DNA of 64,000 nucleotides from contig QCIW01000003.1 of NCBI GenBank assembly GCA_003216435.1, forward strand, positions 52,734-116,733. The letters run 5' to 3'. Positions 10,310 through 19,902 of this stretch are shown here, one piece after another (the stretch's first letter is position 1; each line of letters starts with the position of its first letter). The position numbers and the translations under genes were made by a program. The notes beneath the pieces were generated by a model that did no database searches, was not told the origin of the DNA, and saw only the letters and a list, made by a program, of their open reading frames with translations. This DNA is from Prochlorococcus sp. AG-402-N21 (GTDB lineage Bacteria; Cyanobacteriota; Cyanobacteriia; PCC-6307; Cyanobiaceae).

Positions 10310-11038
10310 ATGCCTTGTCAGTTAGACCCCTCTGAGAAAATTATTCTTGCCTTGGATGGGATGGACCCTTCTGAAGCCATTTCCTTGGTCTCCAGAATTC
10401 CTAAATTAACCTGGGTAAAAATAGGACTTGAATTATTTGTCAGTGCTGGACCTGACTTTATTTCGATACTTCGCGATAAAGGGAAAAAGATTTTTCTTGA
10501 TCTGAAGTTCCATGACATACCAAATACGATGGAAAAAGCTTGTAGCAAAGCTGCAAAAAGTGGAGCACAGTTGATAACTGTGCATGCATGTGCAGGGAAA
10601 AAAGCGCTTTTAGCTGCAAATAAAGGTGCACTTGAGGGCGCTTCTCAAGTCAATATGCCTTCTCCGACATTGTTGGCAGTAACAGTCTTAACCAGCTGGG
10701 ATGATAGAAGCTTCAATGATGAACTTTTGATTAAAGAGTCAATAAATGAAAGAGTTGAATTGCTTGCTGAATTAGCTTCTAATTGTGGAATTGGTGGCTG
10801 TATTTGTTCCCCCTTAGAGGTATCTCAGTTACGTGAGAAATATCCTGAGCCTTTTGAGTTGATTACACCTGGCATTCGTTTGCGGGGTGGACTCTTAAAT
10901 GATCAAGTAAGAATAATGTCTCCATCAGAAGCTATTAATTTAGGCGCATCTAGGTTGGTTATTGGTCGTCCTATTACTAGTGCTATTGATCCTTCGTCTG
11001 CCTTTGAAAGGTTTTATAGAGAAATTAGTAGCTGTTAG
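10310..11038 (+). CDS. pyrF: Orotidine-5'-phosphate decarboxylase
   Basis: Last step of UMP synthesis. The catalytic Asp-Lys-Asp region is seen as [11 protein letters not shown] (Asp64, Lys66), with TPGIRL and VIGRPIT forming the phosphate-binding end of the barrel. 242 residues, ATG start, same strand as tyrS. Its TAG stop overlaps the TAA stop of the convergent plsY in the four bases at 11035-11038. Confidence 0.93.
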   Translation: MPCQLDPSEKIILALDGMDPSEAISLVSRIPKLTWVKIGLELFVSAGPDFISILRDKGKKIFLDLKFHDIPNTMEKACSKAAKSGAQLITVHACAGKKALLAANKGALEGASQVNMPSPTLLAVTVLTSWDDRSFNDELLIKESINERVELLAELASNCGIGGCICSPLEVSQLREKYPEPFELITPGIRLRGGLLNDQVRIMSPSEAINLGASRLVIGRPITSAIDPSSAFERFYREISSC

Positions 11039-11655
11039 TGTTTGTCTCCAATTTTAGGTTCGATACCTTGTATTAATCTTTTAATATTACTTCTATGTCT
11101 CCATAAAACTAAAATCATAGAGATGATACTTATTGATAAGTAGGGGTATGAAATTTCATTAGGTTGAAAACTAAAAAACATTAAAATTGGTAGTCCTAAG
11201 GCAGCTAAAACACTTGCTAATGAAACAGTTTTGGAGAAATATATAACAACCAGAAAAATCCCAAGGCAAGCAAGCCCTACGGGCCAAGACAATCCTAGAA
11301 ATAATCCAAGACCAGTTGCAACAGCTTTCCCGCCTTTCCATTTAAGCCAGATAGGCCAGATATGCCCAATTAATGCAAATAAACCTGCAATCACTTGCCA
11401 AGTGTCCTGAAGATTAAAAAGTTTTGAGAGAAGTACCGCAATAACTCCTTTGCTAACATCTATGAGGAAAACTGTTATAGCCGCTTTTTTTCCAACATTC
11501 CTTAAAACATTCGTTGCTCCAGTAGAGCCTGAACCAATCTCACGGAGGTCGATATTTGCAAGCCATTTTCCTGCAAGATATCCACTAGGGAATGATCCTA
11601 AAAGATATCCTAAAATTAGAGCAGTTACGCCAAGTAGCAAATAATGTAAATCCAT
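11035..11655 (-). CDS. plsY: Acyl-phosphate:glycerol-3-phosphate acyltransferase PlsY
   Basis: Integral membrane acyltransferase for the first acylation of phospholipid and glycolipid synthesis. The three PlsY signatures are visible: GSFPSGYL near the N-terminus, [12 protein letters not shown], and [11 protein letters not shown] in a cytoplasmic loop. There are five or so hydrophobic helices across 206 residues. It is the last gene of the minus-strand run that begins at the transporter gene near 15.3 kb, and its start touches the stop of the DUF3086 gene. Confidence 0.93.
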   Translation of the reverse strand: MDLHYLLLGVTALILGYLLGSFPSGYLAGKWLANIDLREIGSGSTGATNVLRNVGKKAAITVFLIDVSKGVIAVLLSKLFNLQDTWQVIAGLFALIGHIWPIWLKWKGGKAVATGLGLFLGLSWPVGLACLGIFLVVIYFSKTVSLASVLAALGLPILMFFSFQPNEISYPYLSISIISMILVLWRHRSNIKRLIQGIEPKIGDKH

Positions 11656-12704
11656 TAGATTAAATCTTCCTCAGCATAAATTTCTTCAGGAGTGGCTGCG
11701 AAAGCAAGCCATATAGGGAATTGAAGAATTGGGATATCAATAGATTGTTCAGCTGAATCAATAATAATTAAGGGAACTTCATTCCTTTCTTCTAATCTAT
11801 CTGCTTTTTCAACTAATCCATCACCTCTTTCGAATAGCATGATGCCACTGTTTGGACCAAAGTCCTCTCTGCCGAGACCTAAAGCATCTTGAAGACCTCG
11901 TCTCCATTCTCCAAGACGTTCAGGTTGACTTGCTAATACAAGTGTTTGAAAACGATCGCCGTATAACTCACCAAGAATGGAAATAAGAGCAGCTGCTACA
12001 AGAACATTCTTAGCTCTATTACCTCTACTTGGTTGAGCCCCTCTTCCTCCCATGGAAAAGAACCAATCTAAAAGAAGTTCTCTATCTTTAGGCCCAAGAC
12101 TACGACGAAACTTCCAAGGCTCTGCATAGAAATCGGGTTCTTCTAAAAATTGCTCTAAGCAATCTCTAATTAACTCCTCATCAGGTTTAAATGTATCAGC
12201 GACAGGGGGGTTCTGAGTTGTACTGCCTGTATCTGGATTTGTGTTGACTTGATTCTTGCTGCTCTCATCTAAAGGAGAGGGTTTAACTACTACTGGTTGT
12301 ACGACAAGTTCTAATTGTTCAGCTGATTGCGCTAGGTCTTGCAATGCGCCCGTGAGATAGTCTTGGAAACCCTTTAATTTTCTTGCAATTGCATCTGATT
12401 GCCCTATGAATGAGCTTTTCAGCTCTTTCTCTACTTGTGATTTTCGACTTTCTAGATCTTCAAGTTCTTTTTTTAAATTATTTCGTTCTTTATTAAGTTC
12501 TTCAAGTGCAATTTTAATTAGAGGATTGAACTCAACTTCTTTCTCTTTATTTTGCTGGTGAGGGTTTGTCTTACGCTCTAAATTAACAGCATCAGGAATT
12601 GATTCCTTAATTGTTTTACTAGTAGATGATATTGGCTTTTCAAAGGGATCTAGCGGGTCTTGTGAAACCTCTAGTTCTTCTTTGTTTGGATTTGACTCTT
12701 GCAT
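11655..12704 (-). CDS. DUF3086 domain protein
   Basis: A 349-residue cyanobacterial protein. Residues 1-65 are polar and low complexity. A long coiled coil, rich in Glu and Lys, spans about 65-115. A proline- and threonine-rich linker follows, then a globular C-terminal domain (about 175-349) matching DUF3086, with the [21 protein letters not shown] segment. No function is known to me. It lies one base from plsY and 46 bases from the DUF3119 gene, so a link to membrane-lipid handling is suggested by context only. Confidence 0.8.
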   Translation of the reverse strand: MQESNPNKEELEVSQDPLDPFEKPISSTSKTIKESIPDAVNLERKTNPHQQNKEKEVEFNPLIKIALEELNKERNNLKKELEDLESRKSQVEKELKSSFIGQSDAIARKLKGFQDYLTGALQDLAQSAEQLELVVQPVVVKPSPLDESSKNQVNTNPDTGSTTQNPPVADTFKPDEELIRDCLEQFLEEPDFYAEPWKFRRSLGPKDRELLLDWFFSMGGRGAQPSRGNRAKNVLVAAALISILGELYGDRFQTLVLASQPERLGEWRRGLQDALGLGREDFGPNSGIMLFERGDGLVEKADRLEERNEVPLIIIDSAEQSIDIPILQFPIWLAFAATPEEIYAEEDLI

Positions 12705-12750
12705 TATTCTTCGTTTGTAAACTAGTAATAGCTATAAGAAGGGTTAGATC

Positions 12751-13158
12751 TTAATTTGGTTTGATTTCTAGGTCACCAACTTTTAATTTCAATTGATCTT
12801 GTAGTTCTTTCGGATTAAAAAGAATAGGTAGGAGATGAGGGCTAGCTTCTTCTCGGAAGTAAAAGAATCCTGGAATTATTGGGAATAAAAGTTTCCAGGC
12901 GATCCAGTTTTTAAATGGGAAACGACGTAACTCTCTCCCTAATTGCAATACCACTAAATCTTTTTCAGTGAATTGAAGCTTTAAAGTAAATGATTGCAAA
13001 AGTAGAAAAAATCCAAAACTGCTCACGATGACTGTAGGCCATGGCTTTAAGGGTAGAAGTAGAAGTAAGGCTCCTAGAAAAATGATAAGAATAGGGAGTC
13101 GAAAAGAAGGCGCAAGAATTACGCCTTCTTGGGAATTAGTTTGATTTTGAGTAGTCAT
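12751..13158 (-). CDS. DUF3119 family membrane protein
   Basis: A 135-residue protein with two adjacent hydrophobic segments at about 20-55 and a soluble C-terminal half, matching the cyanobacterial DUF3119 family. It overlaps the end of the MlaE-like permease gene by one base. The family often sits beside this permease in cyanobacteria, which suggests a partner role in lipid transport, but this is inference. Confidence 0.75.
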   Translation of the reverse strand: MTTQNQTNSQEGVILAPSFRLPILIIFLGALLLLLPLKPWPTVIVSSFGFFLLLQSFTLKLQFTEKDLVVLQLGRELRRFPFKNWIAWKLLFPIIPGFFYFREEASPHLLPILFNPKELQDQLKLKVGDLEIKPN

Positions 13159-13904
13159 TAGCCGAATAAAATTTGGGTTAGTAATACATCCATTAAGGAA
13201 ACTGTTACCAGAGTCATTACTACAGCACCAGTGGTGCTTGCGCCGACTTCTTTTGGACCCCCTTTAGTTGTTAATCCCCATCCGCAGGCGATAACACTAA
13301 TTTGAAGGCCAAATACTAAAGCCTTTACTAGCATGAAAGGTATATCACTGATTACCAACCATTCTCTAACAGAAGTCCAAAAAATATCTGGTGGGATTTG
13401 ATAAAGACCTGTACTGCTTATTTGCCCACTCCAAAGAGCAACTGTGAAGAATAAAAGACATTGAATAGGAGCCATTATGACCATCGCAATTAACCTTGGA
13501 ACAACTAGATATTCCACAGGATCAGTCTTTAACATTGTAATTGCATCTATTTGTTCAGTTACTTTCATTGTTCCCAACTGGGCGGCATAGGCTGTAGCAA
13601 CTTTGCCTGTTAGAAGAGTTGCCGTAAGTAAAGGGGCAATTTCTCTTGCCATTCCAATTGCTAAAAGACCCCCTACTTCAGAGCCAATACCTTGTCGACT
13701 TAGTTCAGCTGCAACCTGAATATTGAATACTGTTCCTGCGGCTATCCCCGTAATTAAAACAATAATAAAACTACCTGGGCCAGCCTCCATTAATTGTTCG
13801 GATAGGTCTGTCCGATTAATTTTCCTTTTGGCAGTAGCATTTACTGCTTGCCCTCCAATGAGGAGGCTATTCCCAAGTCTTTTAAGCCATCTCGGTATAT
13901 TCAT
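13158..13904 (-). CDS. MlaE-family ABC lipid transport permease
   Basis: Membrane subunit of an MCE-type lipid transporter (MlaE, YrbE, plant TGD1). The 248-residue length is typical. Hallmarks are the ELSRQGIGSEVGGLLAIGMARE stretch in part (positions about 68-90), the ALLTGKVATAYAAQLGTM region and GLTTKGGPKEVG. Five or six membrane helices are apparent. Neither the ATPase nor the MCE substrate-binding protein is in this window, so the other subunits must be encoded elsewhere. Sits in a minus-strand run between a GPH transporter and DUF3119. Confidence 0.88.
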   Translation of the reverse strand: MNIPRWLKRLGNSLLIGGQAVNATAKRKINRTDLSEQLMEAGPGSFIIVLITGIAAGTVFNIQVAAELSRQGIGSEVGGLLAIGMAREIAPLLTATLLTGKVATAYAAQLGTMKVTEQIDAITMLKTDPVEYLVVPRLIAMVIMAPIQCLLFFTVALWSGQISSTGLYQIPPDIFWTSVREWLVISDIPFMLVKALVFGLQISVIACGWGLTTKGGPKEVGASTTGAVVMTLVTVSLMDVLLTQILFG

Positions 13905-13907
13905 GAG

Positions 13908-15308
13908 TTATATGGTTTCAACTTGAGATTCATCTTTACGCCAGCCTCTCATTATTAATAACCCAATTCCGATTAGTAATGAAGGAATTAATCCCATGCA
14001 AATTCTGATTGTTGTAATTGCACTATATGGCTGTTGTAAACAGTTTTCTATTTCACTGCACTCTAAAGCGGACTTATATCCAGAAAAAGTAAGCAGTAAT
14101 CCAAGAATTTGAACGCTAAGACCTATTCCGATCTTTTGAATTAGGACCATCCAAGCTGTGTAAATACCAGCAGGTTTTTCCGGGTCGGCATCAATTGCAT
14201 CGGGCAGTAAAGACCAAGGTATTAAATAAGCAGTGGAAGCTCCAAATCCAATTAATAATATTGTTACTAATAAAAAGAGCATTCTTAGGAAATCAAAACT
14301 ATTAATTGCTAGAAGATCATTTATATTTTGATTAATTGAAAGAGGAGGCAGGATTATTGATATCACACAGGCAAAAATCCATATTGTGGCTCCTCTGTAA
14401 AGGGCTTTAATTCTTCCAAATTTATTAGAATATAAGCTCCAATATTGAAGACCCAAAAGTGCACTTACTTGAAAAGGTATAGGAATCCATTTAGATATTC
14501 CAGTTGGAACCCTCATTACTTGTTCAAGATAGATGATAGAAACTGTTTGCATTAGTTGGAGTCCACACCACAAAAGAAGATATAAACAAATGATCTTGAT
14601 GAATAACTTATTCTTAATTATTCTTCTTAACTGTAATTCGAACTTCTCAGATTTATTAATAGGCTGTCTGGCTTTTTTCGCAAATGGTGCAAGACCCCAG
14701 CAGGAAATTAAAGTAGTAAAAGTAGCAATTGAGCCTGTAATTCTTCCCATTGTTAGATAACCTTCATTCCCTGAAGATAGAAGACCTGCGGCAACAATTA
14801 ATCCACTTAATCCTGCTAAAATAGAACCAGTGAATCTTGCGGCATTTAATCTTGTACGAATAAAAGTGTCTTTAGTTAATTCTGTCGAAAGTGCTGCGAA
14901 AGGTAAGTTCACACTTGTATAAGCTGTCATTAATAAAATCGTTATAGCAACGTAATAAAAAGTTTTTTCTGAGATATTGCCTTGGGGAATCCACCAAACA
15001 GCCGCAAGACTTATACCCAAAGGAGCAGCACCTCCTATCATCCAGGGAAGTCGAGGCCCCCATCTTGATTTAGTGTGGTCACTCAGCCAGCCAATTAGTG
15101 GGTCATTTATTGCGTCCCAAATTTTTATAAGCATCAGTAAAGATCCCGCAATAAATGCTGGCAATCCTGCTACACCTGTAAAAAATGGGAATAGATAAAA
15201 ACCTAGTTGAGTGGCCGCCAATCCAGTTCCTGCATCTCCTAATCCATAGGAAATCATCAATCTTCTTCTTGATCCCTTGTTGGGAAATTTAGATTTGAAT
15301 ATTGTCAA
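13908..15308 (-). CDS. MFS transporter, GPH (glycoside-pentoside-hexuronide) type
   Basis: A 466-residue polytopic protein with about 12 membrane segments. The N-terminal SYGLGDAGTGLA and KIWDAINDPLIGWLSDHT regions are typical of GPH cation symporters such as MelB. The substrate cannot be read from sequence; sugars are usual for the family, but cyanobacterial members are uncharacterised to my knowledge. The annotated start is TTG; an ATG at residue 18 (LMISYG) is a realistic alternative. It ends three bases before the MlaE-like gene. Confidence 0.8.
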   Translation of the reverse strand: MTIFKSKFPNKGSRRRLMISYGLGDAGTGLAATQLGFYLFPFFTGVAGLPAFIAGSLLMLIKIWDAINDPLIGWLSDHTKSRWGPRLPWMIGGAAPLGISLAAVWWIPQGNISEKTFYYVAITILLMTAYTSVNLPFAALSTELTKDTFIRTRLNAARFTGSILAGLSGLIVAAGLLSSGNEGYLTMGRITGSIATFTTLISCWGLAPFAKKARQPINKSEKFELQLRRIIKNKLFIKIICLYLLLWCGLQLMQTVSIIYLEQVMRVPTGISKWIPIPFQVSALLGLQYWSLYSNKFGRIKALYRGATIWIFACVISIILPPLSINQNINDLLAINSFDFLRMLFLLVTILLIGFGASTAYLIPWSLLPDAIDADPEKPAGIYTAWMVLIQKIGIGLSVQILGLLLTFSGYKSALECSEIENCLQQPYSAITTIRICMGLIPSLLIGIGLLIMRGWRKDESQVETI

Positions 15309-15391
15309 TCTGTTTTTTTGGGGGAGCTCAAGGTCATAATGGAGAAGTGCTTACGAAAAACCTTAACCAATTGGTTTTGGGCTTTTGCTTC

Positions 15392-15462
<71 letters not shown>

Positions 15463-15475
15463 TATGTTTCCACTG

Positions 15476-17536
15476 TTAATTCAATAATTCTTGAGAGTAC
15501 TCATGTGAAATCATCAGGACTAGACTCCTGTTCTCGATTTGGATATTTTCTTGGTCAGGGTAAGCTTTTTTAGGGAAATTGGTATCTTCAAGAACAGCCG
15601 TATCTAAAATTTTGGACCAGGAGCTAAGAGGTTTTGGTAAATTAAATTTCATTGATTCATTGTAAGCGTTCAGTCCGATCCAAACTAGAGATCCTTTGTT
15701 TCCTAGATTGATGCTATAGCTAATAGTGTGCGACCAACTTCCCCAGTCGGGTTTATTCAATTCTATTCCATGCCATTGAATCCATAATTCATTTTCTTTT
15801 GAAGATTCTTGATCATTTAAGAAAGTACAAGGATTAAAAAATTGAGGAAATTTGCTACGTATAAAAATTAATTTTTTTACAAATCTTTTTAAGTTTTCAT
15901 CACAGTTTTTTTTATCCCAAATCATCCAGCCAAGAGTACTATTTTGACACCAAGTATTGTTATTTCCACCCTGACTTCTACCTACTTCATCCCCCATTGA
16001 TATCATTGGTATACCAGGCGATAGTAGGAGAGTTGACAATAAATTTCTTTGTTGTTTACTTCTTAAGTTTTGTAAGTCTTTATTCATTGTAGGACCTTCT
16101 ATTCCATGATTCCAACTGTTATTACAATTGTCTCCATCACGGTTATTTTCGCCATTTGCTAAGTTGTGCTTATTGTTGAAACTAATTAAATCTTTGAGGG
16201 TGAAACCATCATGTGAAGTTATTAAATTAATGGAACTTTTTGCTGACCCACTTTTCTTTTTGTAAAGCTCCTGGCTTCCTCTAAGCATATCTTTTAGATC
16301 CCACGCACAATTTTTATCTCCTTTCCAAAATTTTCTTAGATTGTCTCTGAAATGTCCATTCCATGTACTGATTGTTTTTGCCGGGAAATCAGTTAAACGA
16401 TATAAGCCACCACAATCCCACGGTTCACTTATAAGTTTTAATTGACTAAGAGAAGGGTCTGCTTCAATTTCTTCAAATATAGGGGGGTTCTCTAAAGGTT
16501 TTAATGCTTCCCCTCTACTTAATGCAATCCCAAGGTCAAAGCGAAAACCATCAACTCCTAGCTCATTAGCCCAGCACCTCATTGATTCGAGGATTAAATG
16601 TCTAACAATTGGTTGATTGGCCGATATCGTATTTCCACAGCCACTTACATCTAGGAAATCTTTTTTTTTCTTGTCTTTATGATAATAAATATTTTCACCA
16701 AAGCCTTTCCAACTGATTACAGGCCCATCTTGATTACCTTCTGCCGTGTGATTGTAAACCACATCTAATAAAACTTCGATACCTTGGTCATGGCAGAACG
16801 CTACGAATTCTTTAAATTCAGCCCTTGCATTTAATGGATCATTACTAACTATGTAATCCTGATGAGGTGTAAACCAATTAAGTGGACTATATCCCCAGAA
16901 ATTTGTTAATCCTTTAGGAGCATCGTAAGGATCAAAGGCAAAAATAGGGAGCAACTCAATTGTTGTTATACCAAGGTCTTTTAAATAAGGAATTTTTTCT
17001 ATTAAGCCTAAAAATGTTCCTTTCTTAATACTCTGCATACTCGATCCTGATTTTCTTGTGAAACCTCCTACATGTAATTCATAAATTACTGTTTTCTCTA
17101 AGGACAATCTTGGCCTGGGATGAGACTCGAAGTCAAAAAGATCTCTTTCACAAACGACTCCTTTCAAATAAGGGGCAAATCTTTTACTCTTTAGGGTTGA
17201 ATTTTGAAAAATGTCCCATCCAGTTATTGCTCTTGCGCATGGGTCTATTAATAAGAATTTTTCATGATCTGAGACCGTATTAATTTTTGGCTTAGGAATT
17301 ACTCGATAGCAATAGAGACAACCAGCAGTTAAGCCTTCAACTTCAATATGCCAATAATCACCTGATTGGTAACTCTTATCAAGCGTAATTGTCTCAATTG
17401 GATCAAGATCACTATCCCTCGAAAATAGAAGAAGCTCAACATAGGAGGCTTCTGGAGCCGCAACAGAAAAATTAACCCCTCTTTTTGTAATTGTGCTTCC
17501 TAGTGGCCAAGAACTGCCTAGATAAAATTTGCTCAC
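15476..17536 (-). CDS. glgX: Glycogen debranching enzyme / isoamylase (GH13)
   Basis: Hydrolyses alpha-1,6 branches of glycogen. The 686-residue protein has an N-terminal CBM48-like domain (about 1-150) and a GH13 barrel. Catalytic-site motifs are VVYNHT, DGFRFDLG (Asp near 330), ISEPWDCGG (Glu near 369) and ITSHDG (near 440). A C-terminal beta domain follows. The start is GTG. Prochlorococcus stores glycogen as its diel carbon reserve, so this enzyme should act in night-time remobilisation. It ends 14 bases after the tRNA-Gly gene on the opposite strand. Confidence 0.92.
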   Translation of the reverse strand: MSKFYLGSSWPLGSTITKRGVNFSVAAPEASYVELLLFSRDSDLDPIETITLDKSYQSGDYWHIEVEGLTAGCLYCYRVIPKPKINTVSDHEKFLLIDPCARAITGWDIFQNSTLKSKRFAPYLKGVVCERDLFDFESHPRPRLSLEKTVIYELHVGGFTRKSGSSMQSIKKGTFLGLIEKIPYLKDLGITTIELLPIFAFDPYDAPKGLTNFWGYSPLNWFTPHQDYIVSNDPLNARAEFKEFVAFCHDQGIEVLLDVVYNHTAEGNQDGPVISWKGFGENIYYHKDKKKKDFLDVSGCGNTISANQPIVRHLILESMRCWANELGVDGFRFDLGIALSRGEALKPLENPPIFEEIEADPSLSQLKLISEPWDCGGLYRLTDFPAKTISTWNGHFRDNLRKFWKGDKNCAWDLKDMLRGSQELYKKKSGSAKSSINLITSHDGFTLKDLISFNNKHNLANGENNRDGDNCNNSWNHGIEGPTMNKDLQNLRSKQQRNLLSTLLLSPGIPMISMGDEVGRSQGGNNNTWCQNSTLGWMIWDKKNCDENLKRFVKKLIFIRSKFPQFFNPCTFLNDQESSKENELWIQWHGIELNKPDWGSWSHTISYSINLGNKGSLVWIGLNAYNESMKFNLPKPLSSWSKILDTAVLEDTNFPKKAYPDQENIQIENRSLVLMISHEYSQELLN

Positions 17537-18097
17537 CGTTTTTAGTCTCTTAGATCAGTAAGCAACACATTTAAATTTAGTTCTTTAGATCGTTTTAACA
17601 ATCATATGGCTTTTAATTCCTCACCAGAGGGAAGTTTTTTGCTAAAAACTCAAATTTTCATTGGTTTTCATTCCTTTTGGGAAGCTTTTTAGAGTGAATA
17701 ATCGACAAGGAAATGTTCTGTTCTGCGGATGTTTGTTAAGCAGGCTTAATTTTTCTGAAATTTCCTATTCAACTGATTTGAGGAGAGTTTTTTGGGTTTT
17801 GCGAGTTGGAAATTAGAATAATTTTTTCAATGCATTTCCTGAAAGTCGTTGCTATTACTTAGATCTTTAGGGATGCGATTTTCCCTCTAAATGGATGATT
17901 TCTTTTGTTCATTTGCAATGATTGCACTGCACGAATCAAAAATAAATATTTATTTTTTTGGATAAAGCGTTGCACCACAGGGTCTTTCGGTTGCCGCTAA
18001 GCGATTGCTTCCATACGATTAGCGCGATTGAGATTTTGGTGACTAAAGCCTTGTTTGGTTTTAGCAGCTAATACTCTCTGCTATTTCTCCTCTTTCT
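17537..18097. other. Long intergenic region between glgX and the HU gene
   Basis: A 561-base gap between divergently transcribed glgX and the HU gene, unusually long for this window. I see no coding frame with support and no recognised RNA family. It holds a near-perfect palindrome TGCAATGATTGCA at 17914-17926 and a TAATACT box at 18069-18075 inside a small AGCAG/CTGCT hairpin just before the HU start. It probably carries two promoters and perhaps a long HU leader. Confidence 0.4.
17914..17926. promoter_or_regulatory. Palindrome TGCAATGATTGCA, possible operator
   Basis: Two six-base arms around one central G, about 170 bases before the HU start. It has operator-like symmetry, but I cannot assign it to a known regulator, and such a short palindrome can occur by chance. 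Confidence 0.25.
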
Positions 18098-18373
18098 ATG
18101 AACAAAGCAGATCTTGTAAATCTTGTGGCAGCTCGCACAGAGCTCACAAAGACAGATGTATCTTTAGTGGTTGATGCCGCAATAGATACGATCATCGAAT
18201 CTGTCGTTGAAGGTAAAAAGGTATCTATCCTTGGTTTTGGTTCTTTTGAACCACGTGATCGTTCAGCTCGCCAGGGTCTAAACCCTAAAACAGGTGAGAA
18301 AATTAAGATACCTGCAAAAAGAGTTCCAGCTTTTACAGCAGGAAAAATGTTTAAAGATCGTGTTCAAGGTTGA
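18098..18373 (+). CDS. hup: HU family DNA-binding protein
   Basis: Histone-like nucleoid protein that bends DNA as a dimer. The 91-residue sequence begins MNKADLVNLVA, carries GFGSFEPRDRSARQGLNPKT covering the DNA-binding signature and beta arm, and ends with VPAFTAGKMFKDRV, all standard for HU. ATG start without a clear Shine-Dalgarno sequence. A hairpin terminator follows the stop. It has a long upstream region of over 500 bases. Confidence 0.95.
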   Translation: MNKADLVNLVAARTELTKTDVSLVVDAAIDTIIESVVEGKKVSILGFGSFEPRDRSARQGLNPKTGEKIKIPAKRVPAFTAGKMFKDRVQG

Positions 18374-18409
18374 TTAGTAAAGTCTTGTAAAGTAAATAGT
18401 TGATTAATG

Positions 18410-18446
18410 GGGATTCTGCTTATGCAGAGTTCCCTTGATTTTTATT
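18410..18446 (+). terminator. Likely intrinsic terminator after the HU gene
   Basis: GGGAT-TCTGC pairs with GCAGA-GTTCCC around a TTAT loop (18410-18434), followed by a T-rich tail (TTGATTTTTATT). One small internal mismatch makes it weaker than the terminators at 19.4-19.6 kb. Confidence 0.5.
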
Positions 18447-18648
18447 AATCAGATAATGTTCCTTTGATTGAAAATGATTTGAACTATTCTTTAATTGATC
18501 AAGTGAATTTTTAGGAGGCTTTTGCTGTTCCCTTTCTTGAGGTTCAATTGATCTAAAATTTATTAGGGAATTAGGATTAACTTAAGGATAAAAATAATGA
18601 AACAGATCAAGGTATTCTAAAAAATCTTTTTTATAAGTTAATAGTAAA

Positions 18649-19014
18649 ATGAATAATAAATCATTGTTGAAAGTTTCTTCTTCAAAACAAAAGAATATAC
18701 TAAATTTAACTATATTTACTTTTTCAGCTTCTTTGTTTTTTGTTTACCCAGTATTATCTATAGTTAATACAAATTCACTTTTAGAAATTACTAAAAAGTG
18801 CCTTAATCAAAGTGGAAAAGCTAATTGTACTAAGGCTTTAATAGGCTTAGAGGCATTGCAAATAAAAGAATCTGACAGGGGGAATTATTCTTGCCAGACC
18901 AGGATCTTGGCTTTGCAAGCTAATGTAATAATTATGATGCAAGAACTATCTAAAAGAGTATCTTATTCCCAAATCATTAAAGAAGTAGAAGAATATTGTT
19001 TTAGTGAAGATTAA
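18649..19014 (+). CDS. Hypothetical exported protein, cysteine-containing
   Basis: A 121-residue protein with a hydrophobic segment at about 20-40 (NLTIFTFSASLFFVYPV), consistent with a signal peptide or anchor, then a soluble domain containing four cysteines (CLNQSGKANC, YSCQTR and EEYCF). The even number of Cys in an exported domain suggests disulfides. I do not recognise the family. It stands alone between the HU gene and another small gene, in an A/T-rich neighbourhood. ATG start. Confidence 0.55.
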   Translation: MNNKSLLKVSSSKQKNILNLTIFTFSASLFFVYPVLSIVNTNSLLEITKKCLNQSGKANCTKALIGLEALQIKESDRGNYSCQTRILALQANVIIMMQELSKRVSYSQIIKEVEEYCFSED

Positions 19015-19176
19015 CTTCATGTTAATTAAATATATTTTATTTCTTGGAATAATTGGCAAAATGTGCTTTCGAAGTTAAGTCAAAAATTAAGATTGATTTG
19101 GATAAATTTTTTATCGAACCGCATATGTTTGATTAATATTAAAATCTACCCATCTATTCATTGTCATTAGTAAGTC

Positions 19177-19428
19177 ATGGAAGCGAACAAGCCTGATACA
19201 AAGAAAAACAAGAGGAACTCTTCTCAAGATAAATCCTTCTCAACTTCGGATGAACAAGACGTACTTGTGAATTTGCCAGGAGGCTTGAAATATAAAATGC
19301 CAGGGAAACGACAGAGAGTAGTAATAGGCTCTATTGTTATTGGCCTTAATATTCTTTTAGTGCTTAGTGTTGTTATTTATTTTTATAGTCCTCCTTTTCA
19401 GCAATTTGTTTATAATTTCGGCCGTTAA
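19177..19428 (+). CDS. Hypothetical small membrane protein
   Basis: An 83-residue protein with a very polar, Lys/Ser-rich N-terminal half, a conserved-looking LPGGLKYKMPGKRQR segment and one membrane helix at about 48-70, ending in a short aromatic tail. This single-pass layout is seen in small proteins of cyanobacterial thylakoid complexes, but I cannot name it. A strong terminator at 19453-19480 ends its transcript, which supports it being an expressed gene. Confidence 0.6.
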   Translation: MEANKPDTKKNKRNSSQDKSFSTSDEQDVLVNLPGGLKYKMPGKRQRVVIGSIVIGLNILLVLSVVIYFYSPPFQQFVYNFGR

Positions 19429-19452
19429 TCAATAGAAAGAATTTTGAGCAAA

Positions 19453-19480
19453 AAAAAACCCTGCCGGGGCAGGGTTTTTT
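19453..19480 (+). terminator. Strong intrinsic terminator
   Basis: CCCTGCC-GG-GGCAGGG (19459-19474), extended by A/T pairs and followed by six T. It lies 24 bases after the stop at 19428. The A-run on the left could let it work in both directions. Confidence 0.85.
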
Positions 19481-19621
19481 GGGTCTTACTGGGCGTCTTT
19501 CCTTGTTTCGACTCCAGTGACCCAACTCCTCACAAATAAATTATCCCAGATTTTTTGTTAGATGAACTATTCTGAATGCAGGTAACCCAACTGGCACAGT
19601 GCCAGTTGGGTTGAGTTTTTT
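19481..19621 (+). ncRNA. Candidate small RNA carrying an ACTCCTCACA motif
   Basis: This stretch lies between two strong terminators and has no reading frame, so an independent short transcript is a simple explanation. It starts with a bulged stem-loop: GGGTC-tt-ACTGG-gc-GTC pairs with GAC-t-CCAGT-GACCC (19481-19523). An apparently unpaired AACTCCTCACA follows at 19524-19534, then a terminator hairpin at 19584. The cyanobacterial sRNA Yfr1 has the same order (stem-loop, single-stranded CUCCUCACAC, terminator), but there the core ends in CAC and the terminator is closer. It is therefore Yfr1-like at best. The 5' end is unknown. Confidence 0.35.
19584..19621 (+). terminator. Strong intrinsic terminator with 14-bp arms
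   Basis: AACCCAACTGGCAC (19584-19597) is followed, after one base, by its exact reverse complement (19599-19612), then GAGTTTTTT. The T-run exists only on the plus-strand side, so it ends a rightward transcript. No gene lies between it and the previous terminator. Confidence 0.85.
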
Positions 19622-19902
19622 GTAACGCTGAAGAATTAAGGAAAATAGTATGCTTCTTATAATCCAATTAAATGGCTATCTCTAGAATTGACTTTCAACT
19701 TTATCGATGCAAATTATTTTCATTATAATTCGTTGTAATTAATAGAATTTTTAAGCACAGGCCAATTATTTGATTTGAAAATTTATTGAATCTTGAAGCT
19801 AAATACGATGCATATTTTTAACTAGTCGACTGAAGAAAATATTTAGATGTTATTTAATTAAAAAGGTATTAATATGAAATTTATAAATCTAATTGCTAGG
19901 AA

